25,776 nt of DNA from Candidatus Neoflavobacterium equi (GTDB lineage: Bacteria; Bacteroidota; Bacteroidia; Flavobacteriales; Flavobacteriaceae), in contig JAGHSS010000195.1 in assembly GCA_018065745.1 (NCBI GenBank), positions 1 to 25,776 of the forward strand, written 5' to 3'. The notes under the pieces are model-generated. The model saw nothing but the letters and a program-made list of their open reading frames with translations. It did no database searches and was not told the origin of the DNA. Below are positions 8,432 to 17,016 of the stretch, in pieces. Position numbers and translations under genes: made by a program. Each line of letters begins with the position of its first letter. Position 1 is the first letter of the stretch.

Positions 8432-10312
8432 ATGGAGACCACATTTGTATTGCTTTTGCTTTTGTCCCCATTTGTCGGCTTTCTTTCTGCCTTGTTTTTT
8501 GCGAAAAATAAAGGGAATTTGGCTGGATACATTGGAACAACAGCAGTTTTCGTTTCATTTGTCTTTACTGTATTGCTATTCAATCAGGTAAACACAACTA
8601 AAAATCCCATACACATACACTTGTTTGAGTGGATGCAACTGGTAGATTTTAAAATTAACTTTAGTTTTCTATTAGATCAACTGTCATTGCTTTGGTTGCT
8701 TTTTGTAACGGGTATTGGAACGTTGATTCACTTATATTCCATCAGCTACCTTCACGATGATGAAAACAGACACAAATACTTCAGCTATTTGAACCTGTTT
8801 TTGTTCTTTATGATTTTGTTGGTGATTGGAAGCAACCTGCTCATCCTGTTCATCGGTTGGGAAGGTGTTGGACTGTGTTCTTATCTGTTGATTGGATTCT
8901 GGCACACCAACCAAAATTACAACGACGCTGCCAAAAAAGCCTTCATCATGAACCGTATTGGGGATTTGGGTTTTTTAATCGGGATTTTTATCCTCGGGTA
9001 TGTGTTCAACACCTTGGACTTTGTTGAGTTAAAACAAGCGGTTATTGCTGGTAATGCATACAGCCAATTGGAATGGGTGGGATTGGCAACCTTATGTCTA
9101 TTTATTGGAGCAACAGGAAAATCTGCCCAATTGCCATTGTTTACTTGGCTTCCAGACGCCATGGCAGGACCAACTCCAGTTTCTGCTTTGATTCACGCTG
9201 CAACCATGGTAACTGCAGGGATTTTCATGATCACACGTTTGGACTTTATGTTTGACTTAACGCCAGCGGTACAAGACCTCATGGCCTATGTTGGTGCGTT
9301 TACAGCACTTCTTGCTGCTACAATTGCGTGTTTCCAAAATGACATCAAAAAAGTATTGGCTTACTCTACCGTTTCTCAACTGGGATTGATGTTCTTGGCT
9401 TTGGGATTGGGTGCTTACCAAGTGGCCGTTTTCCACGTGATTACACATGCGTTCTTCAAGGCGTGTTTGTTCTTGGGTTCAGGATCTGTCATCCACGGTA
9501 TGCACGGGGAACAAGACATCAGAAATATGGGTGGTTTGCGTCACAAAATGAAGACAACCCACATCACATTTGCAATCTCAACCTTGGCTATTAGTGGGAT
9601 ACCACCTTTGGCTGGTTTCTTCTCTAAAGACGAAATTTTATTGGTAGCCTTTCATGAAAACACCCTGTTGTGGATCATCGCTGCCATCGCTTCTATATTG
9701 ACTGCTTACTATATGTTCAGACTGTTGTTCTTGACGTTTTATGGAACGTTTAGAGGAACGGAAAAACAGGCCAAAGAACTATGTGAATCTGACGGTTTCA
9801 TCACGTTCCCATTGGTTGTTTTGGCGGTGCTTGCTGCCGTTGGAGGAGCAATCAGTATTCCTGGAAACAGCTGGTTGGAAAACTACTTAAAACCGGTTTT
9901 GTCACAAGCGACAGAAGCGCACCATTTGGACGCAACAACCTTGACGTTAATGGCTACTGCTGTTGTTGGTGCTTTGATTGGATTGGGTATCGCATTCTTT
10001 AAATTTATTAAAAGAGAAGAAGTTCCAATGACAGATGATCGCATCATTGGGTTTACCTCTTTGATTTATGACAAATACAAGATTGACGAAATCTATGATT
10101 TCATCATTGTCAAACCCATCAACCTTTTGGGGTCATTTGGTAAAAATGTGATCGAACCCAATTTGTCAAAAATGATTTTTTCAGTAGACGCTATTACAGA
10201 CAGCTTGGGGAACCAAGGAAAAAAACTGCACAATGGAAACCTGGGATTCTATCTCTTTGCCTTTGTGTTTGGTTTGTGTGCAACGGTGTATTACCTATTC
10301 TTTATCCGATAA
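8432..10312 (+). CDS. nuoL: NADH-quinone oxidoreductase subunit L (ND5, antiporter-like)
   Basis: This is the distal antiporter-like proton-pumping subunit, 626 residues with about 16 membrane helices. The key ionisable residues are in place: E144 in GWEGVGLCSYLL and K230 in ATGKSAQLPLFTWLPDAMAG. The latter stretch continues into the broken-helix motif PTPVSALIHAATMV. The C-terminal third is consistent with the long lateral helix and anchoring helix typical of NuoL. nuoM starts 10 nt after its stop. Confidence 0.97.
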   Translation: METTFVLLLLLSPFVGFLSALFFAKNKGNLAGYIGTTAVFVSFVFTVLLFNQVNTTKNPIHIHLFEWMQLVDFKINFSFLLDQLSLLWLLFVTGIGTLIHLYSISYLHDDENRHKYFSYLNLFLFFMILLVIGSNLLILFIGWEGVGLCSYLLIGFWHTNQNYNDAAKKAFIMNRIGDLGFLIGIFILGYVFNTLDFVELKQAVIAGNAYSQLEWVGLATLCLFIGATGKSAQLPLFTWLPDAMAGPTPVSALIHAATMVTAGIFMITRLDFMFDLTPAVQDLMAYVGAFTALLAATIACFQNDIKKVLAYSTVSQLGLMFLALGLGAYQVAVFHVITHAFFKACLFLGSGSVIHGMHGEQDIRNMGGLRHKMKTTHITFAISTLAISGIPPLAGFFSKDEILLVAFHENTLLWIIAAIASILTAYYMFRLLFLTFYGTFRGTEKQAKELCESDGFITFPLVVLAVLAAVGGAISIPGNSWLENYLKPVLSQATEAHHLDATTLTLMATAVVGALIGLGIAFFKFIKREEVPMTDDRIIGFTSLIYDKYKIDEIYDFIIVKPINLLGSFGKNVIEPNLSKMIFSVDAITDSLGNQGKKLHNGNLGFYLFAFVFGLCATVYYLFFIR

Positions 10313-10322
10313 ATCAGTAACA

Positions 10323-11756
10323 ATGAATATTACAATATTACTTATACTCTTAGGTGCCGGTGCACTAGCAACTTATGGTGCTGGAAATAAATGGGCGCCA
10401 AAGGTGGCTCTGGGTTTCAGCATACTGACGTTTATTTGCGCCCTGACCTTTGTCAATCAGCACAACAGTAGTGATTTTATAGTGAAATGGTTTTCCAATC
10501 CTAATGTGTCTTTTGCGATTAAATCTGACGGTTTAGCCTTAACACTTGTATTACTTACTACTGCTCTTGTTCCAATCATACTCTTGACTTCTTTGAATAA
10601 AGAGATTAAAAATGCCAAAAGCTTTTATGCATTAGTTTTGTTTATGGCAGGTGCTATGGTTGGAACTTTTTTAGCCGCTGATGGATTTTTATATTACATC
10701 TTCTGGGAATTGGCCTTATTACCCATCTTTATGATTGGTTTGTTTTGGGGTGACAACTCCACAGGAGAACGCAAAAAAACCATGATGCGTTTCTTTGTCT
10801 TCACCTTTGCAGGTTCCCTTTTCATGTTGGGATCTTTTATTTACCTGTACCAAAAAGTAGGCAGCTTTTACATTGCTGATTTATACAAAGCCAACCTCAA
10901 CAGTACGGAACAATTTTGGGTGTTTTTGGGATTCTTTATCGCTTATGCCATCAAAATTCCAATCCTTCCGTTCCATTCATGGCAGGCTAAAACATATCAA
11001 TTTGCTCCAACAGTTGGAACCATGTTGCTTTCTGGAGCCATGTTGAAAATGGGATTGTACTCTGTGATCAGATGGCAAATGCCCATAGCACCCTTGGCTG
11101 CTAAAGAATATGGACCTGTATTCATCTGGCTTTCTTTGGCTGGGGTAGTTTATGGATCTCTAGTTGCACTGAAACAAGACAACCTTAAAAAGTTGATGGC
11201 TTATTCTTCTCTTGCGCACGTTGGGTTGATTGCAGCAGCTTGCTACAGCGGCTCTCAAGACGCCATTACCGGAGCAGTATACCAAATGGTAGGTCACGGT
11301 TTTGTAATTGTGGGTCTTTTTTACTGTGTGGACATCATTCATTCACGATACAAAACCATCCAAATCTCAGATTTGGGAGGAATCAGAACCTTGGCTCCAA
11401 AATTCACTTCTTTGTTTTTATTGGTTTTAGTAGCATCCATTGGATTGCCTGGAACGTTTAACTTCATTGGAGAATTTACCATGTTGTATGGATTGGGAGC
11501 TCAAAACATCAGCTATGCTGTAGTGGGTGGAACTTCTATTATTTTGGGTGCGTACTATATGTTGAAAATGTTCCAAAACACCATGCTTGGAACCACCCAA
11601 CAAAAACCGTTTGACGACGTTTCTTGGAGTGAAGGTTTCACGCTTATTTTGATTATTGGGGTGTTGTTTTACTTTGGAATGTATCCAAAACCATTGCACG
11701 ATCTGATTGCGCCAAGCATTGCTCAGTTAAACGTTTATATTAACCCTATCAAGTAA
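10323..11756 (+). CDS. nuoM: NADH-quinone oxidoreductase subunit M (ND4, antiporter-like)
   Basis: This is the middle antiporter-like proton-pumping subunit. I chose the ATG at 10323, 10 nt after the nuoL stop, giving 477 residues. The frame is open upstream inside nuoL, but those 30 residues are not family-like. E129 in FWELALLPIF and K211 in AIKIPILPFHSW match the essential glutamate and lysine of the family, and KKLMAYSSLAHVG (the second broken-helix region) is present. About 14 hydrophobic segments are apparent. nuoN follows 4 nt after the stop. Confidence 0.97.
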   Translation: MNITILLILLGAGALATYGAGNKWAPKVALGFSILTFICALTFVNQHNSSDFIVKWFSNPNVSFAIKSDGLALTLVLLTTALVPIILLTSLNKEIKNAKSFYALVLFMAGAMVGTFLAADGFLYYIFWELALLPIFMIGLFWGDNSTGERKKTMMRFFVFTFAGSLFMLGSFIYLYQKVGSFYIADLYKANLNSTEQFWVFLGFFIAYAIKIPILPFHSWQAKTYQFAPTVGTMLLSGAMLKMGLYSVIRWQMPIAPLAAKEYGPVFIWLSLAGVVYGSLVALKQDNLKKLMAYSSLAHVGLIAAACYSGSQDAITGAVYQMVGHGFVIVGLFYCVDIIHSRYKTIQISDLGGIRTLAPKFTSLFLLVLVASIGLPGTFNFIGEFTMLYGLGAQNISYAVVGGTSIILGAYYMLKMFQNTMLGTTQQKPFDDVSWSEGFTLILIIGVLFYFGMYPKPLHDLIAPSIAQLNVYINPIK

Positions 11757-11760
11757 AAAA

Positions 11761-13122
11761 ATGAATACTTTAATCGCTATTTCACTATTGGGTATTTTAT
11801 GCCTTTTACTGGAAGTTTTTAATCTAAGAAAAGCTATTGTCCCGGTAACGGCGGTGGGATTGGCTGCTACACTAGTATACACCATCTCCCTTTTGGGTAC
11901 CAATACATCCCACTATAACAATATGGTGGTGACCAATAAATTTACTATTGGGTTCTCATCGCTATTTATTGTCCTGACCTTGTTTTTGGTTTTGCTTTCT
12001 GCAGACTTTTACCAAAAAACAGCTCATAAAATTGCAGACTACGTCTCTATTAAAATATTCCTTCTTGCTGGAGGGATCGCCATGGTATCCTTTGGAAATA
12101 TGGCGATGTTCTTTTTGGGATTGGAAATTTTATCCATTTCACTTTACATCTTGGCAGGGAGCAATCCATTGTCGCTTAAGAGTAATGAAGCCGGAATGAA
12201 ATATTTCATCATGGGGTCTTTTGCCTCTGCAGTTATCTTGTTTGGAATTGCATTGGTTTATGGAGCCATTGGTTCTTTTGACGTCAACCAAATTTATGAA
12301 GCCTCTCACTCTGCCAGCACCGTGGACTGGTTTTATATTGGTGCGAGTATGATCAGTGTGGGGATGTTGTTTAAAATTGCTGCTGTTCCATTTCACTTCT
12401 GGGCGCCAGATGTGTATGAAGGAGCTCCAGCTTTAACTACAGCAACCATGAGTACATTGGCTAAAGTCGTGGCTATTGCTGCTTTCTTTAAATTGAACCG
12501 TTATTTAAATGGGAATATGAAAGAAGCCTATGAAGTGATGCTTGTCGTTATTGCCATTCTTTCCATGACTGTTGGTAATATCATGGCTCTAAAACAATAC
12601 AACGTCAAGAGAATATTGGCCTATTCTGGTATTTCTCACGCAGGGTTTATGTTGGTGTCGCTACTAAACGTCAACCTGTATGCACCAACCTTGTTTTACT
12701 ACACCATTGCTTATGCAACGGCGGGTATGGCTGCGTTTGCTGTGGTTATTTATGTTTGTAAAGACAAAGAGAATGAAGACATTGAACACTTTAGAGGATT
12801 TGGAAAACAAAATCCAGTTTTAGGTGCGGTCTTAACTGCAGCCTTATTGAGTATGGGTGGAATTCCAATTTTCTCTGGATTCTTTGCAAAATTCTTTATC
12901 TTCAATGAAGCACTTCACTCCCACTACACGGTTTTAGTCGTGTTTGGAATCCTGAATTCCATCATTGCGATTGGATACTATTTCAGAATCATCGGAACCT
13001 TGTTTAGCGGTCAATCTGTGACAGAAAACAAAAAAATTCCATTAGTATATTATCTGGTTGCCTTGGGAGCCATTGCCATCAATATTGGTATTGGAATCTT
13101 GCCAAGCATCATTACTGGATAA
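11761..13122 (+). CDS. nuoN: NADH-quinone oxidoreductase subunit N (ND2, antiporter-like)
   Basis: This is the proximal antiporter-like proton-pumping subunit, 453 residues and last in the operon. E122 in GLEILSISLYILAG and K205 in LFKIAAVPFHFWAPDVYEG match the essential residues. VKRILAYSGISHAGF marks the second broken helix. About 14 hydrophobic segments are apparent. A strong terminator follows within 30 nt, closing the complex I transcription unit. Confidence 0.97.
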   Translation: MNTLIAISLLGILCLLLEVFNLRKAIVPVTAVGLAATLVYTISLLGTNTSHYNNMVVTNKFTIGFSSLFIVLTLFLVLLSADFYQKTAHKIADYVSIKIFLLAGGIAMVSFGNMAMFFLGLEILSISLYILAGSNPLSLKSNEAGMKYFIMGSFASAVILFGIALVYGAIGSFDVNQIYEASHSASTVDWFYIGASMISVGMLFKIAAVPFHFWAPDVYEGAPALTTATMSTLAKVVAIAAFFKLNRYLNGNMKEAYEVMLVVIAILSMTVGNIMALKQYNVKRILAYSGISHAGFMLVSLLNVNLYAPTLFYYTIAYATAGMAAFAVVIYVCKDKENEDIEHFRGFGKQNPVLGAVLTAALLSMGGIPIFSGFFAKFFIFNEALHSHYTVLVVFGILNSIIAIGYYFRIIGTLFSGQSVTENKKIPLVYYLVALGAIAINIGIGILPSIITG

Positions 13123-13144
13123 AAAAAAACTTTTTAGCTTAATT

Positions 13145-13185
13145 AAAAAAGCCGCTGTAACTCCTTGTTGCAGCGGCTTTTTTTT
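13145..13185 (+). terminator. Terminator of the nuo operon
   Basis: GCCGCTG (13151-13157) pairs with CAGCGGC (13171-13177). The stem can extend inward through TAAC/GTTG with one G-U pair, leaving a six-base loop. It is preceded by A6 and followed by T8. This is a textbook intrinsic terminator 28 nt after the nuoN stop. The remaining bases to 13305 are AT-rich leader DNA of the next gene, without a clear TAnnTTTG. Confidence 0.92.
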
Positions 13186-13305
13186 GTTTTATCTCGTTAC
13201 AGGTACTTTTTTTTTTCACTTTTTAACCAGATATCAAGGGGATTTAAATTTATTTAACTATCTTATTTAAAGCACATTACACGCCATACAAACAAAATAT
13301 AAACC

Positions 13306-14532
13306 ATGAAAAAAACAGCAATTCTAGTCCTGTTATATTTTTTATATCCGCTGCCCACCCATGCTCAATATGCAGATGCCTATGAAGGCGGAATGAAAAT
13401 TACCTGGGATGCGGATTCAGAGAAATACGTCCGCTTGATCACTTGGGGACATGCGTGGTATCAAGAACACGAGGGAGACAATCCCGCAGATGGGTTCTCC
13501 ATCAAACGCGCCAGGTTCATTGCCTACAGCCAGGTCAATTCAGATTTTATGATTTTAATACACATGGGACTCAACAACGTCAGACCTTCCAATGCCCATC
13601 CCGCTGGATTGACAGATGCCTCCCAAATGTACCTGCTGGAAATGGCATTGAACTACAAAATCACCAAAAACATAGATGTGGGGGCAGGATTGCATTTTTG
13701 GGGCGGTCTTTCCAGACTGAACGGCACAGGAACCATCAATATGCTGACCTTGGATTACCCCCGTTCCAAAATTCCCACCGTGGGTCTTTCTGACCAAGGA
13801 GCAAATCACTTTGGGGTGTTCAGCAAGGGGAACTTTGGCAAAATCAATTACAGAGTGGCCATCAGCGAAGCCATAGCCCGCACGGCAGACGGTATGAGTA
13901 CCACCGTGCTGGAACCTGATCAAATCAAATATTTGGGACGGGCGTTAACCAAAAAAGGGCGTCAGACTTATGCAGGCTATTTTGACTACAACTTCTTGGA
14001 TCAAGAAAGTCAATTGTTGCCTTACAAGGTGGGGACTTATTTGGGCGGTGCCTCTGTTTTTAATATTGGTGCTGGTTTTTTTGGCCACCCCAATGCATTG
14101 GTCACCAACACAGATGGCATTTTGCAAAACAAGGATGTATGGCATTGGAGTGTTGACGCCTTTTATGACGCTCCAACAGCAAATCTGGGAGCTTGGACCG
14201 CCTACCTCTCTTACACCAAATCCCTGATGGGCAACACCTATCTGTTGGGAGATGTGGTGGGTGACGGCAATCAGTTGTACGGGCATTTGGGATTTTTGAT
14301 TCCGCGAAAAAACAGCCCACTTCCTCCCGTGAAAAAAAGGTGGCAGCCCTATGTGGGCTATTCACAACGGCACTTTACCGCCTTGCCAAATACCGCAAGA
14401 GATTTGAAATTGGGGGTTAATTTTTTAAGGGACGGGCACAATGCCAAACTGACCATGGAATATCAACGAAGTTTTCACATACAAACACAACAGGCACACG
14501 TGCTGACACTACAAGCCATGATTTTATTATAA
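13306..14532 (+). CDS. Outer-membrane porin, phosphate-selective porin O/P-like
   Basis: The 408-residue product has a signal peptide (MKKTAILVLLYFLYPLPTHA, likely cut before Q21). The mature part alternates polar and aromatic residues in the manner of a beta-barrel. The stretch GGMKITWDADSEKYVRL followed by IKRARF resembles the N-terminus of the OprO/OprP-like porins common in Bacteroidota. Substrate is not evident. The C-terminus ends in AMILL and not in the terminal aromatic typical of proteobacterial barrels. The next gene starts 18 nt downstream, so porin and MFS transporter are probably co-transcribed and could form an outer-plus-inner membrane import route. Confidence 0.75.
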   Translation: MKKTAILVLLYFLYPLPTHAQYADAYEGGMKITWDADSEKYVRLITWGHAWYQEHEGDNPADGFSIKRARFIAYSQVNSDFMILIHMGLNNVRPSNAHPAGLTDASQMYLLEMALNYKITKNIDVGAGLHFWGGLSRLNGTGTINMLTLDYPRSKIPTVGLSDQGANHFGVFSKGNFGKINYRVAISEAIARTADGMSTTVLEPDQIKYLGRALTKKGRQTYAGYFDYNFLDQESQLLPYKVGTYLGGASVFNIGAGFFGHPNALVTNTDGILQNKDVWHWSVDAFYDAPTANLGAWTAYLSYTKSLMGNTYLLGDVVGDGNQLYGHLGFLIPRKNSPLPPVKKRWQPYVGYSQRHFTALPNTARDLKLGVNFLRDGHNAKLTMEYQRSFHIQTQQAHVLTLQAMILL

Positions 14533-14550
14533 ACCGACAAAAACAAATGT

Positions 14551-16065
14551 ATGAACGAACAAATTGAAACAAAAAGCATCTTAAAAGTCATTGGGATTTC
14601 TTCCTTGGGAACCCTGATTGAGTGGTATGATTTTTACATCTTTGGAAGCCTTGCTGTGGTGCTTTCAACCAAATTTTTCCCGTTGGAAAATCCAACCGCA
14701 GCCTTCCTTTCCACCCTGGCTACCTTTGGGGCGGGTTTTGTTGTGCGTCCCTTTGGAGCCTTGTTTTTTGGAAGTATGGGAGATTTAATTGGGCGGAAGT
14801 TTACATTTATCATGACCCTGACCTTGATGGGTGGATCCACCTTTTTAATAGGCTGTATTCCCAGTTATGCCCAATGGGGATATGCTGCACCGGCGCTGGT
14901 ATTGTTGCTGCGGTTGCTACAGGGCTTGGCCTTGGGTGGGCAATATGGTGGCGCAGCGACTTATGTGGCTGAGCATGCGCCTGAGGGGAAACGGGGCTAT
15001 TGGACGTCCTGGATTCAGACCACAGCGACCTTGGGACTGTTTGTTTCCCTGATGGTCATCTTTTCTGTCAAAAACATCTTGACTGAAGCTGATTTTGACG
15101 CCTGGGGCTGGCGCATCCCTTTTTTATTGTCCATTTTTCTTGTCTTCATCAGCTTTTGGATCAAGCGCTATATGGACGAGTCTCCGGTATTTCAAAAAGC
15201 AAAAAAAGAGGGAAAAACATCCAAAAGTCCCATCAGGGATTCCTTTGGAAACAAATACAATTTAAAGTACATCCTCTTGGCTTTGTTTGGCGCCGTTTTG
15301 GGACAGGGCGTCATTTGGTATACCGGACAATTTTATGCCATGACCTATATGAAAAAAGTCATGGAGGTACAGACAGATCAGGTGGATTTGCTGTTGGGAA
15401 TTGCGCTTTTGATTGCCACGCCGTTTTTTGTATTTTTTGGTTGGCTGAGCGACAAGGTGGGAAGGAAATGGATCATGCTCTTGGGGATGGCGCTGGCCGT
15501 GATTACCTACAGACCGATATATGAACAGATGTACCAAACCACAAACACAGACAACAAGACAGAGATGGTCAACCAAACAAAGGTGAGCAGTCAAAAGCTT
15601 TCAAGGAGTTATGGTGAGGAACACCAACAGATAACAACCAAAAAATATACGGATGGCACGGTGTACAGACTGGTGCAAACCACCCAGGTGAAACCAGACA
15701 AAACTGAAGTTACCTACCACAGCAACACCAAGACCATCACGCCTAAAGACCGGAACATGCTTTGCTTTTACACCTTCCTCCAAGTGCTGTACATCACCAT
15801 GGTTTATGGTCCTATTGCTGCATTTCTTGTGGATCTCTTTCCAGCAAAACTGAGGTATACTTCCATGTCCTTTCCCTACCATATTGGAAATGGCGTTTTT
15901 GGCGGTCTCTTACCTGCGGTCTCTACCTATTTGGTGAGTAATGCACAGATCAACAACGACCCACAATTTTATCTTGCCGGCCTGTGGTATCCTATAGCCA
16001 TTAGTGGAGTTTGTTTTATTATAGGAGCCATATACATTGACAAATCATTTATAAAACACAAATAA
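14551..16065 (+). CDS. MFS transporter, metabolite:H+ symporter (MHS/ProP-like) with large periplasmic insertion
   Basis: This is a 504-residue inner-membrane symporter. The N-terminal motif LGTLIEWYDFYIFGSLA (19-35) is characteristic of the metabolite:H+ symporter group (ProP, KgtP, ShiA types). MFS loop motifs GSMGDLIGRK (74-83) and GWLSDKVGRK (297-306) are both present, and LRLLQGLALGGQYGGAATYVAEHAP (120-144) marks TM4-TM5. Between TM9 (about 307-321) and TM10 (from about 403) lies a hydrophilic insertion of about 80 residues, rich in T, K and Q, which the topology places in the periplasm. Substrate is not predictable; carboxylates or betaines would be typical for the group. The next gene starts one base after the stop. 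Confidence 0.88.
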   Translation: MNEQIETKSILKVIGISSLGTLIEWYDFYIFGSLAVVLSTKFFPLENPTAAFLSTLATFGAGFVVRPFGALFFGSMGDLIGRKFTFIMTLTLMGGSTFLIGCIPSYAQWGYAAPALVLLLRLLQGLALGGQYGGAATYVAEHAPEGKRGYWTSWIQTTATLGLFVSLMVIFSVKNILTEADFDAWGWRIPFLLSIFLVFISFWIKRYMDESPVFQKAKKEGKTSKSPIRDSFGNKYNLKYILLALFGAVLGQGVIWYTGQFYAMTYMKKVMEVQTDQVDLLLGIALLIATPFFVFFGWLSDKVGRKWIMLLGMALAVITYRPIYEQMYQTTNTDNKTEMVNQTKVSSQKLSRSYGEEHQQITTKKYTDGTVYRLVQTTQVKPDKTEVTYHSNTKTITPKDRNMLCFYTFLQVLYITMVYGPIAAFLVDLFPAKLRYTSMSFPYHIGNGVFGGLLPAVSTYLVSNAQINNDPQFYLAGLWYPIAISGVCFIIGAIYIDKSFIKHK

Positions 16066-16066
16066 G

Positions 16067-16294
16067 ATGGATCAGATAAAAAGAATATTGGGAGTTTTGT
16101 GGTTGTTGCTCGCTATAGTAGTGGCCTACTACAGTGTGTTCTATTTTGGAATTCCAAAAATAACCTCAGAGGCCCAGGAGGACATTGTCTTTGGGGTCAT
16201 CATTCTCTGTGTGCTCACGCCCATCATCAGTTTGGGGTTGGGATTTTTTGGATATTTTGCTCTTTCAGGAGCATACGACAAAAAAGAACAGTGA
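16067..16294 (+). CDS. Small two-helix membrane protein, DUF6814-like
   Basis: The 75-residue product has two hydrophobic helices (about 8-28 and 42-68) joined by a short polar loop (KITSEAQED), and a charged C-terminus (YDKKEQ). The start MDQIKRILGVLWLLLA and end LGFFGYFALSGAYD resemble small Bacteroidota proteins that I recall as DUF6814, but I could not check this. The ATG lies one base after the MFS stop, so translation is probably coupled and the protein may be an accessory subunit of the transporter. Function is unknown. Confidence 0.8.
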   Translation: MDQIKRILGVLWLLLAIVVAYYSVFYFGIPKITSEAQEDIVFGVIILCVLTPIISLGLGFFGYFALSGAYDKKEQ

Positions 16295-16344
16295 ATTTAA
16301 AAAGTGGAACCTTATCAGGTGATAATTTATGAAAAGATGCAGAC

Positions 16345-16470
16345 TTGCGTTAGCGGTTGTAGCGGCATCCTTTTTTCACGGCGCAAGCCTGGAAAAAGAT
16401 ATAGCGGAAGACGCGACGCTTTGCAAGCGCAGCGCAGTAAAGGGGAACGCCCAAAAAAAACAACGCTAAA
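16345..16470 (+). ncRNA. Compact structured element, probable dispersed Bacteroidota RNA/repeat
   Basis: A GC-rich island in AT-rich surroundings with nested complementarity. GCGTT (16347-16351) pairs with AACGC (16446-16450), or alternatively TTAGCGGTTG (16350-16359) with CAACGCTAA (16461-16469) with one bulge. An ATC/GAT plus T-tract/A-tract stem (16367-16377 with 16391-16400) encloses GGC-GCAA-GCC (16380-16389), a GNRA tetraloop hairpin. CGCTT-TGC-AAGCG (16417-16429) is extended by GCG/CGC (16413-16415, 16433-16435). The pattern GCGTTAGCGG, ATAGCGG and GGGGAACGCCC resembles a repeated element I remember from flavobacterial intergenic regions, possibly related to Flavo-1 RNA; that identity is unverified. 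A 46-codon ORF (16329-16469) overlaps it. Confidence 0.5.
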
Positions 16471-16530
16471 AAATTTAATTGTATAAAATTTAAGCCTGCA
16501 TTGGTATTCTCAAATTAAAAATTGGGTAAC

Positions 16531-16567
16531 AAAAAAGGCTGCATCACTATGGATACAGCCTTTGTTA
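16531..16567 (-). terminator. Terminator of mscL
   Basis: On the minus strand, the hairpin formed by AAAGGCTG (16534-16541) and CAGCCTTT (16556-16563) is followed by TTTTTTGTT. An inner ATC/GAT pair extends the stem. It begins just after the mscL stop codon. It could also stop plus-strand readthrough from the transporter cassette. Confidence 0.85.
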
Positions 16568-16568
16568 T

Positions 16569-16952
16569 TTAGTTTTGTTTTTTCAACAAATCGCGAATCT
16601 GAGTTAACAACTCTTCTTGAGTTGGTCCTGCTGGTGCAGCTTCTTCTGCTGGCTTTTCTTTTTTCAATTTGTTGATCGCTTTGATCATCAAAAACAAAAC
16701 AAAAGCAATGATTAAAAAGTTAATTACGGCAGACATAAACATTCCGTATTTAACACCGCCAAAAATTGTTAAGTCTTCAATTTTAGACAAATTAGCAGCT
16801 TCCAAAGCAGGTGTCAAAATTAATGGTGTAATTACATCTTCAATAAAACTGCTTACAATTTTACCAAATGCACCACCAATAATTACCCCAACCGCTAAGT
16901 CAACTACATTACCTTTTACAGCAAATTCTTTAAATTCTTGTAGCATTCCCAT
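16569..16952 (-). CDS. mscL: Large-conductance mechanosensitive channel MscL
   Basis: This homopentameric inner-membrane channel opens under high membrane tension and releases solutes during hypo-osmotic shock. The 127 residues contain the amphipathic N-terminus MLQEFKEFAVKGN and the pore helix VVDLAVGVIIGGAFGKIVSSFIEDVI, with the small-residue glycine face typical of the gate. They are followed by a periplasmic loop (GGVKYGMF), TM2 (about 73-90) and a C-terminal helical bundle (EELLTQIRDLLKKQ). The cytoplasmic linker is AP-rich (KPAEEAAPAGP). It lies 64 nt downstream of murF-alr on the same strand and has a candidate promoter of its own. Confidence 0.97.
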   Translation of the reverse strand: MGMLQEFKEFAVKGNVVDLAVGVIIGGAFGKIVSSFIEDVITPLILTPALEAANLSKIEDLTIFGGVKYGMFMSAVINFLIIAFVLFLMIKAINKLKKEKPAEEAAPAGPTQEELLTQIRDLLKKQN

Positions 16953-16981
16953 ATTTCAATTGATTTTTTAAATTAAAAATG

Positions 16982-17013
16982 TAAATATACTTGTATTATG
17001 AAAGTATTCCAAA
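16982..17013 (-). promoter_or_regulatory. Candidate mscL promoter
   Basis: On the minus strand, TATATTTA (16982-16989) differs from TAnnTTTG only in the last base, and a TTTG (17010-17013) lies about 20 nt upstream, as expected for a -33 TTG. The position between murF-alr and mscL suggests mscL can be transcribed independently. Confidence 0.4.
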
Positions 17014-17016
17014 CTA

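Noticed and set aside
10233..10322. Upstream extension of nuoM into nuoL
   Set aside because: The added residues are nuoL read in another frame and do not resemble NuoM; the ATG at 10323 gives the expected N-terminal membrane helix.
16329..16469. Small secreted peptide gene (46 codons, signal-peptide-like start)
   Set aside because: The bases are better explained by the paired arms of a structured element; the ORF has no promoter of its own or recognisable mature domain. Kept only as a finding.
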